Source: G963668655 sp963668655
Lineage (GTDB): Bacteria > Myxococcota_A > SURF-8
Assembly: GCA_963668655.2 (NCBI GenBank)
Contig: CAXXPQ010000003.1
Location: forward strand, 1 to 64,000
Direction: 5' to 3'
Length of the DNA: 64,000 nt
The notes beneath the pieces were generated by a model. The model was not told the DNA's origin. It did not search any database and saw nothing but the letters and a program-made list of their open reading frames with translations. Shown piece after piece: positions 34,947 to 44,083 of the stretch. The translations under genes were made by a program, and so were the position numbers. Each line of letters starts with the position of its first letter. Positions within the stretch are counted from its first letter, which is position 1.

Positions 34947-36920
34947 TCAGCGGAGGCGCGGAAAACGTCTCCGCAAACCCGCCGCCAGCATGAGCAAAAG
35001 CAGCAGAGCCGAGGACGAAGCGGAGCCCGCGCCGTTGCAGCCGGAATCCGTCGCCCCGCTTCCCGAACCGCCGTCGTCTCCGTCCGGAGGCTCCACGTTC
35101 GGCAGAGTGGTTTCATCGCCGTCCGAGGGGGTTTCGTCTCCATCCGATGAATTTCCGCCTTCGCAAAGGCAGGCGTCCGATCCGATTTTCAGGTCCAATC
35201 CGCAGGAAAGGTAATTCTTCCCCTGGGCCATGCAGGATTGCGCGCAGTTCACTTGCGTCCACTGAAGATCCCGGCAGGTGCAGATGTTATACCCGTCTCC
35301 TACACAGACATCGTTTTCCAGAGGCGAGCAAGCGCCCTCGCAGGACACGTCCCCGTCGGTGGGCGTGTCGCCCACGCATTGGTGATTGATACACTCCTCC
35401 CCGCCGGGACAGATCCCGCACGAGCATCCCTGGCGAAGGCCGCATTGCAATCCCGAGCAGATGATGTCGCACCCGGGGTTGTCTTCCACGCACTGATTGT
35501 TGCGGCAGACCTCGTCGGCACCGCAATCGCCGCAATCGCACTCCCCCACGCTTCCGCACTGAAGATTCCCGCAGATAGTGTCGCAATCCGGGGGAAGTTC
35601 CACGCAATGGTTGGATCGGCATTCCTCGCCGCTTCCGCAGGAACCGCAGTTGCAGCCTTGCACGGATCCGCAGTCGGCCCCGGCGCAGATGGACAGGCAG
35701 TCCGGCTCCCCGCCGCAGTCGATGGGATGCTCGCCGCTGGGATCGGCGCCGGAAAAACCGCAGTCGTACCCGTAGTCCGAACTCCGCCAGCCGCATCCGT
35801 TGGCTCCGCAGTCGTTCATCTGAAGTTGTTCGTTATAGCAGTATTTCAGGACACTTCCGTCGCAGCAGCCGTAATAGTCCACTCCCTGGCAGGGATCGGG
35901 CGTGCTGTCTTCCACGCATTGGTTGCTCTGGCAGATATACCCGTTCTGGCAACCGCCGCAATTGCAGGCGCCGTCGTAACCGCAGTCCATTCCCTGGCAG
36001 GCGTTGCTGCAATCCGTTCCCCCGCCGGAGTTCGCCAGAATCCAGCTCTGCTTCGTGTCCACCCGGGAATAGGCGGTGGTGTCCACGCAACTGTAGGCGC
36101 TGCCCCAGGAAACCGTGCCGACGACCACCGGTCCGTTTCCGAAATTGTAAATCAGCGGCCCGCCGGAGTCTCCCTGGCAGACGCCCTGCACGTTTCCGGA
36201 GTCTTTTACATAGATGTCCAGTTCGTATACGTACTGGACGTTCAGCCCGGCCCAGTATTTCTGCGTATTGTTGTCCGAAAGATGGGTGCGGCCGTATCCG
36301 CCCGCCTGGCATTCGGTCCCGGCGAACTGATACGTCAACGCCTGGGTGTTGATGGGGATGGGCTCGATGCTTGACGTGGAAACCGGACTGCTCAGCCGCA
36401 GAACGGATACGTCGTAATAGCCGGTGGTCTGGTCCAGCTGGCCGGTGTATTGCGGGTTGTATACGACGGAATTGACCGAAAGCGTCTGCTGCGGGTTGCT
36501 CATGTTGTCGCCGACGCCAATCTTGATATAGGAGGCCGGAACATCCTGGCAATTGTATCCGTTGTCGTCGCATTGATGGACGCAGTGGGCTGCACTGAGA
36601 ACGTACTGATTGTTGATGATCGTCGCCGTACAGAAGGGCTGATAGCCGTAATAGGAACTCATCAGCAGAGCCACCACGGCGTTCTTCTGACCCGCGTTCA
36701 TGGAAACCACCGTGGGCTGACTGTCGCCCTGCCAGACGCGGGCTTCCGGTCGTGAAACGACTTGTGAGGCTTCGTAGTGTTCGATCATGCGTTCCGCCCA
36801 CCACACCGGGTAGGGATTTTCCTTGCTCAGTCCCTCGGCCGGCGTGGCGGGGTTCGCGTCTGCGGAAAGGGGAATCAAGGCCAGGAAAAGGGCAAAAAGA
36901 ACGATCCGTTTCGCGATCAT
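34947..36920 (-). CDS. Secreted trypsin-like serine protease with Cys-rich repeats and C-terminal anchor
   Basis: A 657-residue protein. After a signal peptide (FALFLALIPLSADA) and a short pro-region, residues about 70-310 form a chymotrypsin-fold domain with the triad His in SAAHCVHQC, Asp in YYDVSVLRL and Ser in CQGDSGGPLIY. Four or more Cys-rich modules of about 45 residues follow (CxxxCxGxxCGxxxxCxCGxC pattern, near 320-540). Next is a short DGD spacer (SSDGDETPSDGDE). The end SGCNGAGSASSS, a hydrophobic helix and RRRFPRLR match the MYXO-CTERM style of surface anchor, including the Cys. The protein is expected on the outer surface. It converges on typA with only 41 bp between. Natural targets are unknown. 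Confidence 0.9.
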   Translation of the reverse strand: MIAKRIVLFALFLALIPLSADANPATPAEGLSKENPYPVWWAERMIEHYEASQVVSRPEARVWQGDSQPTVVSMNAGQKNAVVALLMSSYYGYQPFCTATIINNQYVLSAAHCVHQCDDNGYNCQDVPASYIKIGVGDNMSNPQQTLSVNSVVYNPQYTGQLDQTTGYYDVSVLRLSSPVSTSSIEPIPINTQALTYQFAGTECQAGGYGRTHLSDNNTQKYWAGLNVQYVYELDIYVKDSGNVQGVCQGDSGGPLIYNFGNGPVVVGTVSWGSAYSCVDTTAYSRVDTKQSWILANSGGGTDCSNACQGMDCGYDGACNCGGCQNGYICQSNQCVEDSTPDPCQGVDYYGCCDGSVLKYCYNEQLQMNDCGANGCGWRSSDYGYDCGFSGADPSGEHPIDCGGEPDCLSICAGADCGSVQGCNCGSCGSGEECRSNHCVELPPDCDTICGNLQCGSVGECDCGDCGADEVCRNNQCVEDNPGCDIICSGLQCGLRQGCSCGICPGGEECINHQCVGDTPTDGDVSCEGACSPLENDVCVGDGYNICTCRDLQWTQVNCAQSCMAQGKNYLSCGLDLKIGSDACLCEGGNSSDGDETPSDGDETTLPNVEPPDGDDGGSGSGATDSGCNGAGSASSSALLLLLMLAAGLRRRFPRLR

Positions 36921-37017
36921 GGAATTTCCTCTCGGTCAGGGAATTGATTCAGCGAGTCCACAATCTGGAATTATAACGCCAATCTCTTCCCCGGATCAAG
37001 GCTTTTGACGGGATTCG

Positions 37018-38224
37018 CAGGGTAATTCAGTTCTTGATTTTATGCAGGTTTTGGTTTAAGACACTAGATGTAGTAAGTGTATTATACTGGAAATACTACA
37101 AATGTGGAGACGATCATGGAGCAGGACGTGTCAAGCTTTTATCTGGAATTGAAAGAACAACTGGAAGAAATTCCCGATCCCCGTCGGATCAAGGGGCGCC
37201 GGTACAAGCTCGTGCCCCTGCTGCTGCTTCTTATCCTGGGCTTTCTGCGGGGGCGTAAAAACGTGAAAGACGTTCTCGAATCCTACGCCGAGGACCGGGA
37301 CATGCTGGATTTTCTCGGGCTCAAGCGCGTTCCCGCTCCCGGCGTCTACACCAATCTGTTTCACAAACTCGACCTGGAATCGGTCAATCGGGCGCTGGCA
37401 AACGCCGGGCTGTCGCTGCTGTGGCGTCCCCGCCATATCGCCGTGGACGGCAAAACGACCAAAGGAAGCCTCCGCGACGGCCTGTATCTTCACGTGGTCA
37501 ATGCCGCCACGGCCCAGGGAATCCCGCTTTCACAAGTGGTTTCCGAGCCGGCCGGAGGCGAGATCGCGGCGGCGCGGCGGGCGCTTGAGGGCCTGCCGCT
37601 TTCGGGCGCGGTGGTCACGGGAGACGCCATGTTCGCCCAACGGGATCTCTGCCGGGGGATCTCGGAAAAAGGGGGGCCTGGCTCTTCAAGCTGAAGGAGA
37701 ACCAGGTCACCCAATACGAGGAGGTGCGACGCTTGATCGAGGCCCGGTCCGCGCCGCCGGACTTCGCGGACAACGATCTGGTGGGCGACCGGATCGAAAC
37801 GAGGAGAATATATCTCTTCCCCGAGATGGAAGGCTGGTTCGACTGGCCCTACTTGTCTCAAGGGCTGGCGGTCGAGAAAATCACGGAGCGCAAGCGCACG
37901 GGGAACCCCACGCGCGAGGTGTTTTTCGCCCTGACCAGCCTTCCGAAGACAACGCCGCCGAAAGAACTACTCGCCTGTTTCCGGAATCACTGGAGCATCG
38001 AAAACAAGGTTCATCACGTTCTTGATTGTTCGATGGGGGAAGATGCCTGCCGGATGCGGGCGGGTTGCGGCGCGGCGGCGACCGGGGCATTTCGGCGAAT
38101 CGCCCTGGGTCTGCTTCAGACCATCAAAGGAAATCGCAGCATCCCGTCCATCATGCGCCATCTCGATTCAGGAGGCAGGATTTTACGACTTTGCCAGGGA
38201 ATACCTTAGAACTGAATTGCCCTG
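37018..38224 (+). mobile_element. ISAs1-family insertion sequence
   Basis: A 1207-bp element bounded by 17-bp terminal inverted repeats: CAGGGTAATTCAGTTCT at 37018-37034 and its inverted copy at 38208-38224, with one mismatch. The interior is filled by an ISAs1-type transposase gene in two frames. The bases beside the ends (ggattcg on the left, ttctttt on the right) do not match, so no target duplication remains. The missing duplication plus the broken transposase suggest an old, possibly immobile copy. The left end is 97 bp from the protease start and the right end is 32 bp from a palindromic repeat at 38256. Confidence 0.85.
37116..38209 (+). pseudogene. Frameshifted ISAs1-family (DDE) transposase
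   Basis: The ATG at 37116 has GGAGACGATC before it. The first frame runs to the end of ISEKGG, about residue 187, and then stops after a few residues. At the run AAAAAGGGGGG (37666-37676) the reading must move back one base to continue with AWLFKLKENQVTQYEEVRR. After the join the protein reads through to the end: LYKLV-type N-terminus, HIAVDGKTTKGS (first Asp of the DDE triad), GAVVTGDAMFAQ (second) and RNHWSIENKVHHVLD (the Glu), all conserved ISAs1 motifs. The joined length of about 364 residues is normal. A lost base in the homopolymer is likeliest; slippage at the run is the alternative. Confidence 0.8.
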
Positions 38225-38255
38225 TTCTTTTCATCCGTGCGTTTCCATTCTTTTC

Positions 38256-38367
38256 CGCTCACCCTGAGTGATTTTTCCGAAGGAAAAAACGGTTCGAGGG
38301 GCGAAACCGAAGGAAACGACGTGGCTTGAACCGATTTTGCTTCGCGAAATCACTCGCCATGAGCGGA
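38256..38367. repeat. Imperfect palindromic repeat beside the insertion sequence
   Basis: A nested inverted repeat of about 110 bp. Left-arm blocks GAGTGATTTTTCCGAAGG and CGGTTCGAG pair with right-arm blocks CTTGAACCG and GCGAAATCACTC around a loop of about 26 bp; the outer CTCA also pairs. It could fold into a long cruciform and is non-coding. It has the same overall design as the element at 30836-31016, but shared sequence is not evident. Nothing else is seen between 38225 and 38414. Confidence 0.6.
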
Positions 38368-38414
38368 CAGTCTTCAACGATTGCCAGGAATGCCATCGCC
38401 ATGCGCCCGTCCGC

Positions 38415-41105
38415 TCATTCGGCGGTGATCTCGATCTCCTGTCGAATTCGAATGCTTTCGCCTGGTTCCAGGGTGGTGCGCTTGGACCAGAGTTCCAGTT
38501 CCACTTCCTCCATGGTTTCAGGATAGGAATAAACCCAGGTGAAATCGAGCTCTTCCGTGTGGAACCGCTGGGTGAAGGAAAGCCCCTTCGAGCCGCTGAA
38601 GCGCCACTCGCCGTTCGGGATGTCCTCGTCGTAAAAGTGCTGACCCTCGCGGAAGTTCTCGATGACCGTTTCCATGTTTTGATCCACCTGACCGCCCGAG
38701 GTTTTCGTGAACGCCATGCGCGTGCTCCGCAAATCGCCGAGATTCAGTTCCAGGTGGCTACGGAGACGGCCTTCCATGGCGCTGTCGCCCGGATTGGTCA
38801 TTTCCGTCGTCACCTCCATGACGGCTTCGCCCGGAAGCAGGCGCATGGTGCGGGTGAGCCGCCATCCGTCCAGGCTGGTTTTCGTCAGCGTGATGGCGTC
38901 GCCCCGGCGTTCCGTAACCTCGGCGGGTTCCACCCAGCCGTAATAGCGGAACAGTTCGCCCGTGCGATCCTCCAGGCCGCCCGCGAAGGGGAAGTACAGG
39001 TTTTCCTTGACATTATAGGCCGTGACGCATTTGCCGCTCGCCAGATGGATGATGCGCAGCGCCCGCCCGCCGAGCAGCGGAACGACTTCCACCTTCAGTT
39101 TGCCGTTGTCGATCGTCTCGATGGTCGGGCTGGCGACGATCATCATGTAGAGCATCGTCAGGGAATTGATGTCCCCCGCCACTTCCCGGACGGTGGTGAA
39201 GCCGTGATCCTCCATGCGGTTGATGAAGGCGTTCATGACGGAAAACGGCGCGATTTCGCTCTGCCATTCGATCTGCCCGTTGGCGATGCGGTAGCCGGTC
39301 CGGGGAAACGTGGCGGCGTATTGCAGGGGCATGCGGGCCACGCGCACGCGCTCCAGAAGTTCTTCGTCGCTTTCCACCGCCGCTTCCGCCTGATCGAACA
39401 GAAGATTGGCCTGCTCCATCACCTCGTCGGGCAGGTGGCCGCTGGCGGGGTTGCTGTAGAGATGCAGGTGGATGTCGTCGTCCTCCACCTTGTCGTGCAG
39501 CATCTCGATGTAGTCCTCCAGAGGCCCCCAGGCGTCTCCGTAATAGCCTTGCAGCCAGTCACGCCGGAGCGTCTTGGCGTTCCGGTCCGGATTCCAGAGC
39601 AGGTGCATGCCCATGTACGGCCTGAGGAGGCTCCATTCGCCGCCGCCGCCGCCGTGTCCCATGCCCTGGAGATAGATGCCCTCCACGCCGATGTTCCGGT
39701 AGAAGCGCATGTCCGCCGCCATGGCGCGGAAGTTGGGGAAGGGATTGTAGTAATGCATGAAGTCCACGATGTAGTGCCAGATGTACAGATGGTCGGTGAT
39801 GGCCGCCCAGCTTTCCGCCCGGCGCTTGTAGTCCGCGTTGTGGGGACAGGTGGCGATGGGATGCATGTCGCAGGAGGGGAACATGTGGCAGAGCCAGACG
39901 GCGGCGTTGGGATGCATCTCCAGCCCCACGGGCGGCTCCTCGGTGTACATATACGCCAGGGTGCCGATCAGCTTGTCCGGGTAAACCTGGCTGGTGCGTT
40001 CGGCCAGTTGGTTGACGAACCAGAACTGGGTGCCGCCCTGGGTTTTGTATTGTTCGTTGATCGCCCGGCAGTGCTCGCAGTCGCAGGCGTTGTAGTGGTC
40101 CATCTGGGAGAAGTTGTGCTGGCGCACGTGGGGCTTGTCCGCCATGCGCTGGAGCATCTTTTCCGTGACGATATCCAGCACGTCCGGATTGGTGAGGCAG
40201 AGCTGGGTTTCCTCGCGGATGCGCACGCCGCCGATTTCGGAGAAGTATTCCGGGTGTTCGTCGAAATACTCGTCCGGGCTGATGAAGTTGAAATAGCTGT
40301 GCGCCCGGCCGTCGTGTTCCTCTTCGACGCCGAATTCGGATTCGCCGTCCTTGGAACCATTGTTGTCTCCCATGTTGGCCAGAAACTCGTCGTCCTTTCC
40401 GGGCCAGTTGTAGGACGTGTGCCGCCACTCGAAGGCCGGGCGGACGATGCGGTCCGCCTCCGGCACGTCGATCCGCTCCGATTCCGGAACGTGCGTCACT
40501 TCCGGGGCGTACCAGCGCACGCCGACGACATCCTCCAGGAAGCGGATGACGCCGTACATGGTGCCCGCCTGGGGCGTTCCGGCGATGACAAGGTGCCCGT
40601 CCATGGTGCGGATGGCGTAGCCCTGCCCGCCCAGTTCCTCGGTCGTAGGATCCACTCCCAACGCCCGGGCGGCGTCGCCCTGCCCGATGACGACGGCCTT
40701 GGTTCCGTCCGTCGGCATTTCATTCAGAAGCGGCACGTCCGCGTCCAGCACGGCGTTGAGCGTCTCCCGGAGCTTTTCGGCCATGCGCGTCTCGGAGGGG
40801 CTGGCGTCGGGCGTGAGCACGATGGAGTGGCTGTCCTTCGTGATGGAAAACACGATGACGGGCGGCGCTTCCTCCTCCTCCGCCTCGGCTTCGTCCGCGT
40901 CAGAGGAATCCAGGTCCAGGTCTCCATCGGCGGGAGCCTCGTCTTTGTCGCCATCGTCCTCCACCGCGTCCGGATCGGCGTCGGCGTCCGCTTGATCGGA
41001 GGATTCGGCGCGCTCCAGGTCGCCGTCTTCGAAAGAAGAGGCGCTGTCCGAGCAGGCCGACAAAAGGACGAGCGCCAGAAGGAATAACGTGATTCGATAA
41101 GCCAT
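38415..41105 (-). CDS. DGD lipoprotein with DUF4838 domain
   Basis: An 896-residue protein. The lipobox is LLSAC (Cys18), followed by an acidic linker to about residue 83 (SFEDGDLERAESSDQADAD onward, with two more DGD units). Residues about 86-560 resemble DUF4838-containing proteins, which lie near glycoside hydrolases of the alpha-glucuronidase fold. A possible active-site region is ACDCEHCRAINEQYKTQGG with SQMDHYN; carbohydrate binding by the aromatic-rich YLQGMGHGGGGGEWSLLRPY segment is likely. The C-terminal 250 residues are beta-rich and look like a carbohydrate-binding or galactose-mutarotase-type domain (LGGRALRIIHLASGK). A secreted polysaccharide-acting function is inferred. It lies between the palindromic repeat and the pentapeptide gene, divergent from the latter. 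Confidence 0.85.
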   Translation of the reverse strand: MAYRITLFLLALVLLSACSDSASSFEDGDLERAESSDQADADADPDAVEDDGDKDEAPADGDLDLDSSDADEAEAEEEEAPPVIVFSITKDSHSIVLTPDASPSETRMAEKLRETLNAVLDADVPLLNEMPTDGTKAVVIGQGDAARALGVDPTTEELGGQGYAIRTMDGHLVIAGTPQAGTMYGVIRFLEDVVGVRWYAPEVTHVPESERIDVPEADRIVRPAFEWRHTSYNWPGKDDEFLANMGDNNGSKDGESEFGVEEEHDGRAHSYFNFISPDEYFDEHPEYFSEIGGVRIREETQLCLTNPDVLDIVTEKMLQRMADKPHVRQHNFSQMDHYNACDCEHCRAINEQYKTQGGTQFWFVNQLAERTSQVYPDKLIGTLAYMYTEEPPVGLEMHPNAAVWLCHMFPSCDMHPIATCPHNADYKRRAESWAAITDHLYIWHYIVDFMHYYNPFPNFRAMAADMRFYRNIGVEGIYLQGMGHGGGGGEWSLLRPYMGMHLLWNPDRNAKTLRRDWLQGYYGDAWGPLEDYIEMLHDKVEDDDIHLHLYSNPASGHLPDEVMEQANLLFDQAEAAVESDEELLERVRVARMPLQYAATFPRTGYRIANGQIEWQSEIAPFSVMNAFINRMEDHGFTTVREVAGDINSLTMLYMMIVASPTIETIDNGKLKVEVVPLLGGRALRIIHLASGKCVTAYNVKENLYFPFAGGLEDRTGELFRYYGWVEPAEVTERRGDAITLTKTSLDGWRLTRTMRLLPGEAVMEVTTEMTNPGDSAMEGRLRSHLELNLGDLRSTRMAFTKTSGGQVDQNMETVIENFREGQHFYDEDIPNGEWRFSGSKGLSFTQRFHTEELDFTWVYSYPETMEEVELELWSKRTTLEPGESIRIRQEIEITAE

Positions 41106-41326
41106 GACGTCTCCGTTTCGTTCTCAAAATTTTCTGAAAGGTGATCCACCAGCTATTATGCACGAGCGGCGGGCCCGGTCAAACGCAAATCGTCGCGTTC
41201 GATTCCTTGGAGAAACGATTTTCCGTTTTATTGAATGGAATGCTGTTTTCGCGGCTGAAAACGGGGTATAATACCTCATTCGCAATGCGATCCGTTCGCT
41301 TTGCATGGGAAATTCCGGCAAAAGAA

Positions 41327-42580
41327 ATGAGACAGGCCGAGATGGCGGAAGAGAAGACAAATTTCGGGAAAAGATGGAAAGCCCGCTTTCATCGGTATTG
41401 CCTGGCGTTCATCCCAAACGAACCCAACGCGATTTTGCTTGCCGTTCTTCTGGGTATCGGCCTGAACACCTTTTTGCTCTATTTTATCGATCTACCCAAA
41501 GACACAACACTTTTCGAGTATTTGCGGGACAGCAAGCCCTGGGCGCTGATTACGGGATTGACGGCGGCTCCCGCACTGGTTCTGATGTGGTACTGGCGGG
41601 ACAAGCACCGGCGGGCGGACGTACGCACTGCCCGGGAATCCCAACTGACCGAGCGTTTCGCCACGGCGGTGCGGCTCTTGGGCGACGAACGCATGGAGAT
41701 CCGCCTGGGCGGCATCTATGCCCTGGAGCGCTTGGCGCGGGATTCGGAGGCCGACCACTGGGCGGTCATGGAAACGCTGTCGGCTTTTATTCGTGAGAAT
41801 GCGCGCTGGGAAAAGTCGAAAGAAGAATTGGAATTCGATGCTTTCAACGTCGGAAAATCTCCACAGAAAAAGAAAACTCCAGCCGATAACCCCAAGCCAC
41901 GCACCGACATCCAGGCTATTTTGACGGTTATTGGCAGACGACCGGAGGAAAGAAGGAAGTACGAGGAAGAACGTGAGTATAACCTTGATTTGAGTGGAAC
42001 GGATTTGCGGGGAGTTGATATCTGTAAGGCATTCTTGAAACATATTAATTTAGAGAACACCAGTTTAGCTCTTGCCAAATTGTCTGGTGCTAATTTGTCT
42101 GGTGCTGTTTTTTCTGGTGCTAATTTGTCTGGTGCTGAATTGTCTGGTGCTGATCTTTCTCGTGCTATGTTATCTGGCACTGATTTGTCTGGTGCTAATT
42201 TGTCTGGTGCTGTTTTGTCTGGTGCTAATTTGTCTGGTGCTGTTTTGTCTGGTGCTCTTTTGTTTTTTGTTGATTTGTCTGGTATTAGTTTGTTTGGTGT
42301 TGATTTGTCTGGTGCGGTTTTGTATAAGGCTAATTTGGTTGGTGCTAATTTATATGATGCTAATCTGACTGGTGCTCATTTGTCTGGTGCTAATTTTATT
42401 GATGCTGATTTGTCAAGAGCGAATTTGACAGACGCCGTATTTACGAAAGCTAAATACAATTCAAAAACAAGTAAACCCAAATATGAATTTCCCACTCTTT
42501 TCCCTCCCGACTTCGATCCCAAGGCCCACGGCATGATCGACGTTACACCGGATAAGGAAGAAAGCGAGCAAAAAGCCTAA
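41327..42580 (+). CDS. Membrane protein with pentapeptide-repeat domain
   Basis: About 417 residues from the ATG at 41327; an ATG at 41342 is an alternative, and the open frame reaches back to 41141. Two transmembrane helices appear near residues 30-50 and 65-80 (AILLAVLLGIGLNTFLLYFI; PWALITGLTAAPALVLMWYW). A cytoplasmic region follows with RFATAVRLLGDERMEIRLGG and IYALERLARDSEADHWAVME, a block seen in other membrane-linked pentapeptide proteins. The last third is a right-handed beta-helix of about 24 pentapeptide units, A(D/N)LSG style, mostly LSGAN, LSGAV and LSGAD. The repeat DNA is AT-rich and highly repetitive, unlike the rest of the gene. Function is unknown; pentapeptide proteins often act as structural or partner-binding scaffolds. 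Confidence 0.82.
   Translation: MRQAEMAEEKTNFGKRWKARFHRYCLAFIPNEPNAILLAVLLGIGLNTFLLYFIDLPKDTTLFEYLRDSKPWALITGLTAAPALVLMWYWRDKHRRADVRTARESQLTERFATAVRLLGDERMEIRLGGIYALERLARDSEADHWAVMETLSAFIRENARWEKSKEELEFDAFNVGKSPQKKKTPADNPKPRTDIQAILTVIGRRPEERRKYEEEREYNLDLSGTDLRGVDICKAFLKHINLENTSLALAKLSGANLSGAVFSGANLSGAELSGADLSRAMLSGTDLSGANLSGAVLSGANLSGAVLSGALLFFVDLSGISLFGVDLSGAVLYKANLVGANLYDANLTGAHLSGANFIDADLSRANLTDAVFTKAKYNSKTSKPKYEFPTLFPPDFDPKAHGMIDVTPDKEESEQKA
42083..42427 (+). repeat. 15-bp tandem repeat array coding the pentapeptides
   Basis: Twenty-three head-to-tail units of 15 bp, each one pentapeptide. About ten contain the identical 12-mer TTGTCTGGTGCT followed by AAT, GTT, GAT, GAA or CTT. Codons are T-rich (TTG, TCT, GGT, GCT), in contrast with the C/G-ending codons of neighbours. 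Divergence increases toward the 3' end. This pattern fits recent expansion by slippage or unequal recombination and predicts copy-number variation between strains. Confidence 0.9.
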
Positions 42581-42973
42581 GCATTCTTTTTTTCTTCTTT
42601 TATTTTTTTCTGTTCCTCTCGGCGCGTATAGTAGCCATCGAATCGCAAAAAACCCCGGCCGGGTCATAGTATCTATCTTTAGGGACATAGGTTTCCGGGC
42701 AGGCGACTTCGAAGATTCTTGTACATCATGGAATTTACTGGAGTTTTCCAAATGCGCGTTGCCGAAACGCTCGGCGGAGCATCACGGCAAAAAACGGCGA
42801 TTTTCGCCTGCGGCCCGGGTGAACGCTTTTATGCCGGAAAGTTATATGATATCAACGGGATAGGCCACTTTTTCGATTCACCCGGACGGAACGCCCAAAA
42901 AGCCCGAAATGGGCCGGATACAAGAATGTATTTGTATAGAGCGATGAAGCGCCTATTCTTTCCATTCGCTTCC
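42581..42973. other. Intergenic region without a gene
   Basis: No credible gene is seen. The left part is a pyrimidine-rich, T-rich run (about 42584-42612) just after the pentapeptide gene, usable as a weak terminator in the plus direction. A perfect 10-bp palindrome CCCGGCCGGG lies at 42654-42663. The right part borders the end of the minus-strand dipeptidase gene and shows no clear hairpin with a T-run. Confidence 0.6.
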
Positions 42974-44017
42974 TTACACGCTCGCCGCCGTTTCCTCCGT
43001 GTTGGCCCGCCAGACGCGCAAAGCGTTTTCCCCCAGGATCTTGCGGATGCGCTCTTCCGAATAGCCCGCTTGCAGCATGCGCGCCGTCAGCACCGGGAAA
43101 TGCGCCGCGTCCGGGATCTCCGGAACGGGCACGATGAAGCCGTCGAAGTCCGATCCCAGGCCGACGTAATCCTCGCCGAAATGCGTCACGATGTAATCGA
43201 TGCAGGCGAAGACGCCCTCCAGCGCGCCGGTGTAGCCCGCATGCACGAACTCGTGGGCGAAGATCACGCCCAGCACGCCGCCGCCGTCCGCCAGCGCCTT
43301 CAACTGCTCGTCGTCCGTGTTGCGCCACATGTCCAGCACGCCGCGCACGCCCCCGTGGGACACCAGGCAGGGCCTTTGGGAGCGCCGCGCCGCGTCCATA
43401 AACCCCGGCTTGTTGACGTGCGCCAGATCCACCATCACGCCCAGGCGATTCATCTCTTCCAGAAGCTCGAACCCCCACGAACTCAGCCCCGCGCGGGCGT
43501 CGGCGCGCAGGCCCTTGGCGCAGCTCGCCGCCTTGTTGGAATTGAAGTGCGTCAGCGTGACGTAGCGCACGCCCTCCGCATAAGCGCGCTCCAGATTGGC
43601 CAGATCGTCGCCCAGAAGATGCGCGCCTTCAAACCCCAGAAAACCCGCACGCGCGCCTTCCGCCTTGGCTTGAAGCGCCTCGTCCGGAGTTCTCGCCAGC
43701 CGCAGCCGCCCGCCGGAGCGTTGCACCGTGCGATGAAAGCCGGACATCTGATACTGGGCCGAGCGCCAGGCGCCGAACGGCCTGCGAAACGGGTTGGCCA
43801 CCACGCCGAAAGCCGCCAGATCCACGCCGCCCTCTTCCATGCGCGGCAGATCGTAGTGCCCCAGAAGTGCGGCCCTGGGAAACGGCGGACGGTGGCGCTT
43901 CGCAAAATCGTACCCGAACATGGCGGTCAGCAGAAACGAGTCCACGTGCAGATCGAAAACCAGCGCGGATTCGTGCAGTTCGCGGGCTTCCTTCGTCAAA
44001 CCGTGATCGACCGTCAT
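42974..44017 (-). CDS. M19-family membrane dipeptidase-like metallohydrolase
   Basis: A 347-residue protein of the renal dipeptidase (M19) family, an amidohydrolase TIM barrel with two zinc ions. The first metal pair is in VFDLHVDSFL (HxD). The bridging Glu is in LGFEGAHLLG. Two further histidines are in VDLAHVNKPGF and LVSHGGVRG, and the substrate-site Asp is in VGLGSDFDGF. There is no signal peptide, so it should work in the cytoplasm, cleaving L-Xaa-D-Xaa or similar dipeptides, perhaps from peptidoglycan turnover. It follows the sulfatase-like gene by 66 bp on the same strand and may be cotranscribed. Confidence 0.92.
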   Translation of the reverse strand: MTVDHGLTKEARELHESALVFDLHVDSFLLTAMFGYDFAKRHRPPFPRAALLGHYDLPRMEEGGVDLAAFGVVANPFRRPFGAWRSAQYQMSGFHRTVQRSGGRLRLARTPDEALQAKAEGARAGFLGFEGAHLLGDDLANLERAYAEGVRYVTLTHFNSNKAASCAKGLRADARAGLSSWGFELLEEMNRLGVMVDLAHVNKPGFMDAARRSQRPCLVSHGGVRGVLDMWRNTDDEQLKALADGGGVLGVIFAHEFVHAGYTGALEGVFACIDYIVTHFGEDYVGLGSDFDGFIVPVPEIPDAAHFPVLTARMLQAGYSEERIRKILGENALRVWRANTEETAASV

Positions 44018-44083
44018 GGCTGTTCCTTTCGGGATTCACCGGTTTCGGCGCGCCTCGGAAACGGAACGGATCTCCCCGGCGAT

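Noticed and set aside
38291..38299. GGTTCGAGG as a tRNA T-arm
   Set aside because: No matching acceptor, anticodon or D arms around it; it is part of the palindromic repeat.
38268..41087. A 939-codon plus-strand open frame opposite the DUF4838 lipoprotein
   Set aside because: The minus-strand frame has a lipobox, a linker and recognisable domain; the plus-strand frame is a composition artefact of GC-rich third positions.
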